From NCBI GenBank assembly GCA_902773215.1, contig CACYDQ010000262.1, positions 1-7,277 on the forward strand: a stretch of 7,277 bases of DNA. The letters run 5' to 3'. Under the pieces are notes generated by a model that made no database searches, had not been told where the DNA came from, and saw only the letters and a list, made by a program, of their open reading frames with translations. Of this stretch, positions 5,562 to 7,277 are shown in pieces. The stretch is from an uncultured Spirochaetaceae bacterium. GTDB taxonomy: Bacteria; Spirochaetota; Spirochaetia; Treponematales; Treponemataceae. The first letter of the stretch is position 1. Each line of letters starts with the position of its first letter. The translations under genes were made by a program, and so were the position numbers.

Positions 5562-6216
5562 GCTTTATCTCCTTCAATATGAAATCTCTGATGAACAGAC
5601 CAGAAATATCTGCCTTGTCTAAGGATTCTCTGTAATCAGATTTCGCCTTTTCCATTCTGCTTGTCCTAAGGGGAAAATATTTCTTTCCCTCTGCAAGCTC
5701 ATAACCTTTATAACTGATTGCATCGAATGCCTGTTTGCTTTTAATCACTATTTGCTCGCCAAGATTTCCGAACTTCATTGCGTTTTGCAGCTGGTTATAA
5801 GAAATCTGATTTGATAAAAACGCTTTCGCGAATGAAAAATACGAGTCATCCGCACGCCATCCTTTTATTACGTCAATTCCTGTTAGGCTTGGCAAGAAAT
5901 TCTCTGACAAGTAAAAAACTCCCTGCCTCATTATAGGTGTGTTCAAATCAAATTTTCGGTTGTTTACTAAAATACTGAGCCAGTGAAGCGTACAAAAGCT
6001 TGTATCCATCAAATTAAGGAATGAAAGGCCGTCCGTTTCAAGCTCGTAGCAGTTTGAGAATCCGTCATCAGCGGTAGGGCAGGCCCATTCCTTAGCGAGC
6101 TCTTGGTCTTCTGTGCAATAGAATCCTTGCCCATAGTCATTGTAAACCTTCCCTTGCCCAAATTGAGGTTTGGAGATTATTTTCTGTGATCCATGATATA
6201 GAATCATTTTTGCCAT
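5539..6216 (-). CDS. DUF3990 protein, ADP-ribosyltransferase-like, probable toxin
   Basis: The 225-residue protein shows the DUF3990 (PF13151) pattern: ILYHGSQKII near the N-terminus (5-14), YNDYGQGFYCTEDQELAKEWA (25-45), GWRADDSYFSFAKAF (119-133) and GNLGEQIVIKS (150-160). The family is related to the H-Y-E type ADP-ribosyltransferases: His8, Tyr28 or Tyr33, and Glu154 or Gln155 are candidates for the NAD-binding and catalytic triad. This is inferred from motif order and not from a structure. DUF3990 proteins are generally paired with small partners and suspected of being toxins that modify a cellular target; the target here is unknown. It is the first gene of a two-gene operon overlapping the next gene by 23 nt. 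Starts ATG 6216 or ATG 6207 both lack a good Shine-Dalgarno; 6216 sits close behind the repeat-B promoter box. All motifs appear intact, and no frameshift is seen. Composition is AT-richer than the flanking CBM9 gene. Confidence 0.82.
   Translation of the reverse strand: MAKMILYHGSQKIISKPQFGQGKVYNDYGQGFYCTEDQELAKEWACPTADDGFSNCYELETDGLSFLNLMDTSFCTLHWLSILVNNRKFDLNTPIMRQGVFYLSENFLPSLTGIDVIKGWRADDSYFSFAKAFLSNQISYNQLQNAMKFGNLGEQIVIKSKQAFDAISYKGYELAEGKKYFPLRTSRMEKAKSDYRESLDKADISGLFIRDFILKEIKHDDPRLR
5569..5574 (-). promoter_or_regulatory. Shine-Dalgarno of the downstream partner gene, inside the DUF3990 gene
   Basis: AAGGAG on the minus strand lies 7 nt before ATG 5561, within the last codons of the DUF3990 gene. 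It fixes the start of the 156-residue partner. It would let the partner be made efficiently from the same mRNA even if the first gene is poorly translated, as expected if the antidote must exceed the toxin. Confidence 0.75.
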
Positions 6217-6222
6217 GCCTGT

Positions 6223-6251
6223 AGCTTACCCCAGAAAAGCAGTTTTGTCAA
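6223..6251 (-). promoter_or_regulatory. putative promoter of the DUF3990 operon at the edge of repeat copy B
   Basis: A perfect TTGACA (6251-6246) is followed by a 17-nt spacer and TAAGCT (6228-6223), which matches the -10 consensus at only 3 of 6 positions. The -35 and spacer start are shared with copy A, whose -10 is far better. ATG 6216 is 6 nt after the -10 and ATG 6207 is 15 nt after it. The poor -10 would suit low basal or activator-dependent expression. Confidence 0.4.
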
Positions 6252-6439
6252 ACTTGTGGGACGTGCAGGGCTTGTTTTCGCGGCATCGTTCCGTGAATCA
6301 AGGACGTGACATCATTCCGCTAATCGGTCTATCGTTCCGATAATCTGCCTCATTGCGCTTGTAATCTACATCATTCTGCAATAGAATGATGTAGATTCAC
6401 GATGAAATGAAGGATGTTGCATCCTGAATGGGGCCGTTT
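6233..6439. repeat. dyad-symmetric intergenic repeat, copy B
   Basis: This is the second copy of the repeat, in the same orientation as copy A at 4627-4828. The identical 49-bp core is 6331-6379 and the partly conserved 42-bp arm is 6398-6439. Plus-strand units resembling AATGATGTAGATT start at 6385, 6406 and 6427 (exact 21-bp steps). Minus-strand units start at 6375, 6354, 6336, 6316 and 6290. The right end lies 24 bp past the stop codon of the CBM9 gene, and the left end (TTGACAAAACTGCTTTTCT) lies next to the DUF3990 start, so it fills nearly the whole intergenic region. No intrinsic terminator for the CBM9 gene is seen; the palindrome lacks a T-tract. Confidence 0.85.
6363..6397. repeat. 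central palindrome of repeat copy B
   Basis: AATCTACATCATTCT (6363-6377) and AGAATGATGTAGATT (6383-6397) form perfect 15-bp arms around the 5-nt loop GCAAT. The outer 13 bp of each arm are identical to copy A; the central 9 nt (CTGCAATAG against CTGCGGTAA) differ but keep the CTGC start. Total length is 35 nt in both copies. Confidence 0.92.
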
Positions 6440-6463
6440 GACTATGCCACAAGCCCTTCTGTC

Positions 6464-7277
6464 CTACTCCTCCAGTACGACGCTGCCGAACACGCCGGGG
6501 TTCATGTAGCCGGTACCGTTCTCGTCGTACCAGTTGAGCGTGCCGGTCCTGCTTCCCGATGCGTCTGCGTCATTTATCTGGAGGTCAAGTCCGAGCAGCA
6601 TTCCTGCCCGGGGTTTGATGTCCGTCCATTTGAATGAGGAGACGACATCGTAGCCGCCGGAGACGAGGCGGGCCTGGCTTGTCATGTTTGCCTGCGTGCA
6701 CTTGTCGCCGTTGAAGCTCGCGACGTTCTTGCAGCTGATGCGGTACTGCTTGTCGTCCGCCTCGTAGCTTTCCGTCTTGGCGTTGTTCTCGTCGATGAAG
6801 ACTTCGAGCGAGTCCTGCTGCCACGCGTCCGCGCTCGCAGTGTTGATGACGGCATCCTTCACTTTCGCAAGCACGTAGAGGGCCTTGTCGTCCCAGAGCA
6901 GCCGCACTTCCGCGTCCGCCTTGGCCCCGTTCCGCACGGCGAGCGTGACGGGTGTCGCCTTGTTCCATGTGCTGTCCGCAAAGTCCAGGGCGGGGCTGCC
7001 CCTCCTGACGGCGGCGAAGGGCTTGAGCAGTCCCTTGGCATAGAACCTGGACGACGATGCCTGCTTGTTCTGGAAGTCATTGAAGGAGCTGACGTCGCTC
7101 CCGTGCTCGTAGCGGAAGTCGATTTTCACGCTGCCCGCGACGGAAAGGCTGCCCGCATTTACGGAAAGGAGCTTTGTCCCCGCATCCCCTGCCGCGATGG
7201 AGGCGGACTTGATGCCCTTTCCGTCGTCGATGAACATGACGAGCTTGTCGCCGGCGGCGGGGTTGCCCGACAGCGTG
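6464..7277 (-). CDS. C-terminal part of secreted carbohydrate-active protein with CBM9 domain
   Basis: The frame is open to the right edge, so the N-terminus is outside the window; the ATG at 7237 is internal because sensible codons (TLSGNPAAGDKLV) precede it. About 270 residues are visible. Counting from that internal Met, residues 62-257 form a family 9 carbohydrate-binding module: PALDFADSTWNKA (82-94), LLWDDKALYVLAKVKD (113-128), WQQDSLEVFIDENNAKT (139-155), YEADDKQYR (158-166), GLDLQINDAD (216-225), NWYD (235-238) and the closing NPGVFGSVVLEE. CBM9 binds reducing ends of plant glycans and is most often found at the C-terminus of GH10 xylanases, so the missing part may be a xylanase; this is inference, since no catalytic residue is in view. 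The roughly 70 residues before it look like another beta-rich module. It acts outside the cell. Strongly GC-rich with G/C third positions, unlike the genes to its left. Confidence 0.85.
   Translation of the reverse strand, partial: TLSGNPAAGDKLVMFIDDGKGIKSASIAAGDAGTKLLSVNAGSLSVAGSVKIDFRYEHGSDVSSFNDFQNKQASSSRFYAKGLLKPFAAVRRGSPALDFADSTWNKATPVTLAVRNGAKADAEVRLLWDDKALYVLAKVKDAVINTASADAWQQDSLEVFIDENNAKTESYEADDKQYRISCKNVASFNGDKCTQANMTSQARLVSGGYDVVSSFKWTDIKPRAGMLLGLDLQINDADASGSRTGTLNWYDENGTGYMNPGVFGSVVLEE

Noticed and set aside
6363..6397. Intrinsic terminator for the CBM9 gene
   Set aside because: The stem is long but AT-rich and no T-run follows on either strand; the same hairpin in copy A does not follow an intact gene.
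6585..6968. Additional frames inside the CBM9 gene
   Set aside because: Arg/Gly/Ala-rich shadows expected in GC-rich DNA; the CBM9 frame explains the sequence.

Overview
The window looks like accessory chromosomal DNA from a plant-fibre-degrading gut or rumen bacterium. My best guess is a Treponema. The reasons are a CBM9-type sugar-binding domain at one end, two genes of the AAA-ATPase-like/PD-(D/E)XK family that is expanded in such genomes, and a DUF3990 gene. The host assignment is inference from gene families; there is no rRNA or marker gene here. Base composition is patchy: the CBM9 gene is clearly GC-rich, the GT87-like and first AAA genes are intermediate, and the segment between about 2590 and 6220 is noticeably AT-richer, which suggests assembly from several sources.

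Layout from left to right. 1-370 (-) is the N-terminal part of an AAA-ATPase-like protein that runs off the window. Divergent to it, 474-1898 (+) is a GT87-like polytopic glycosyltransferase. It ends convergently in a perfect 8-bp hairpin that contains its own stop codon and that of the next gene. 1913-2429 (-) is a second AAA-ATPase-like gene, now a pseudogene: the N-terminal ATPase start is joined out of frame to the extreme C-terminus, with the middle deleted. A 125-bp gap follows, holding that gene's promoter and a possible tiny remnant of an OST-HTH/NYN protein. 2588-4609 (-) is a large GT-C-like membrane glycosyltransferase with a C-terminal beta-rich domain. 4610-5090 has no intact gene: it holds a promoter, copy A of an unusual repeat, and the frameshifted N-terminus of another membrane protein truncated at the repeat. 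5091-6216 (-) is a two-gene overlapping operon: a DUF3990 (ADP-ribosyltransferase-like) gene followed by its small partner, probably a toxin-antitoxin pair. 6217-6463 holds copy B of the repeat. 6464-7277 (-) is the C-terminal part of a secreted carbohydrate-active protein ending in CBM9.

The most unusual structure is the roughly 200-bp repeat present twice in the same orientation (A 4627-4828, B 6233-6439), flanking the DUF3990 module. Each copy is a dyad-symmetric array: degenerate units resembling AATGANGNAGATT radiate in both directions from a central palindrome, at an exact 21-bp period on one arm and 18-26 bp on the other. One edge of each copy carries a TTGACA -35 box immediately upstream of a gene. 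The two copies share a 49-bp identical core, so recombination between them would excise the toxin-antitoxin-like module as a circle of about 1.6 kb.

The two glycosyltransferases probably act in envelope or surface glycan assembly, using lipid-linked sugars. The CBM9 protein acts outside the cell on plant polysaccharide. The DUF3990 pair and the AAA genes are typical accessory or defence-like cargo. Several start codons (474, 4609, possibly 6216) lie only 6-8 nt after a -10-like box with no Shine-Dalgarno sequence, suggesting leaderless transcripts; the 5561 and 2429 starts, by contrast, have strong Shine-Dalgarno sequences.
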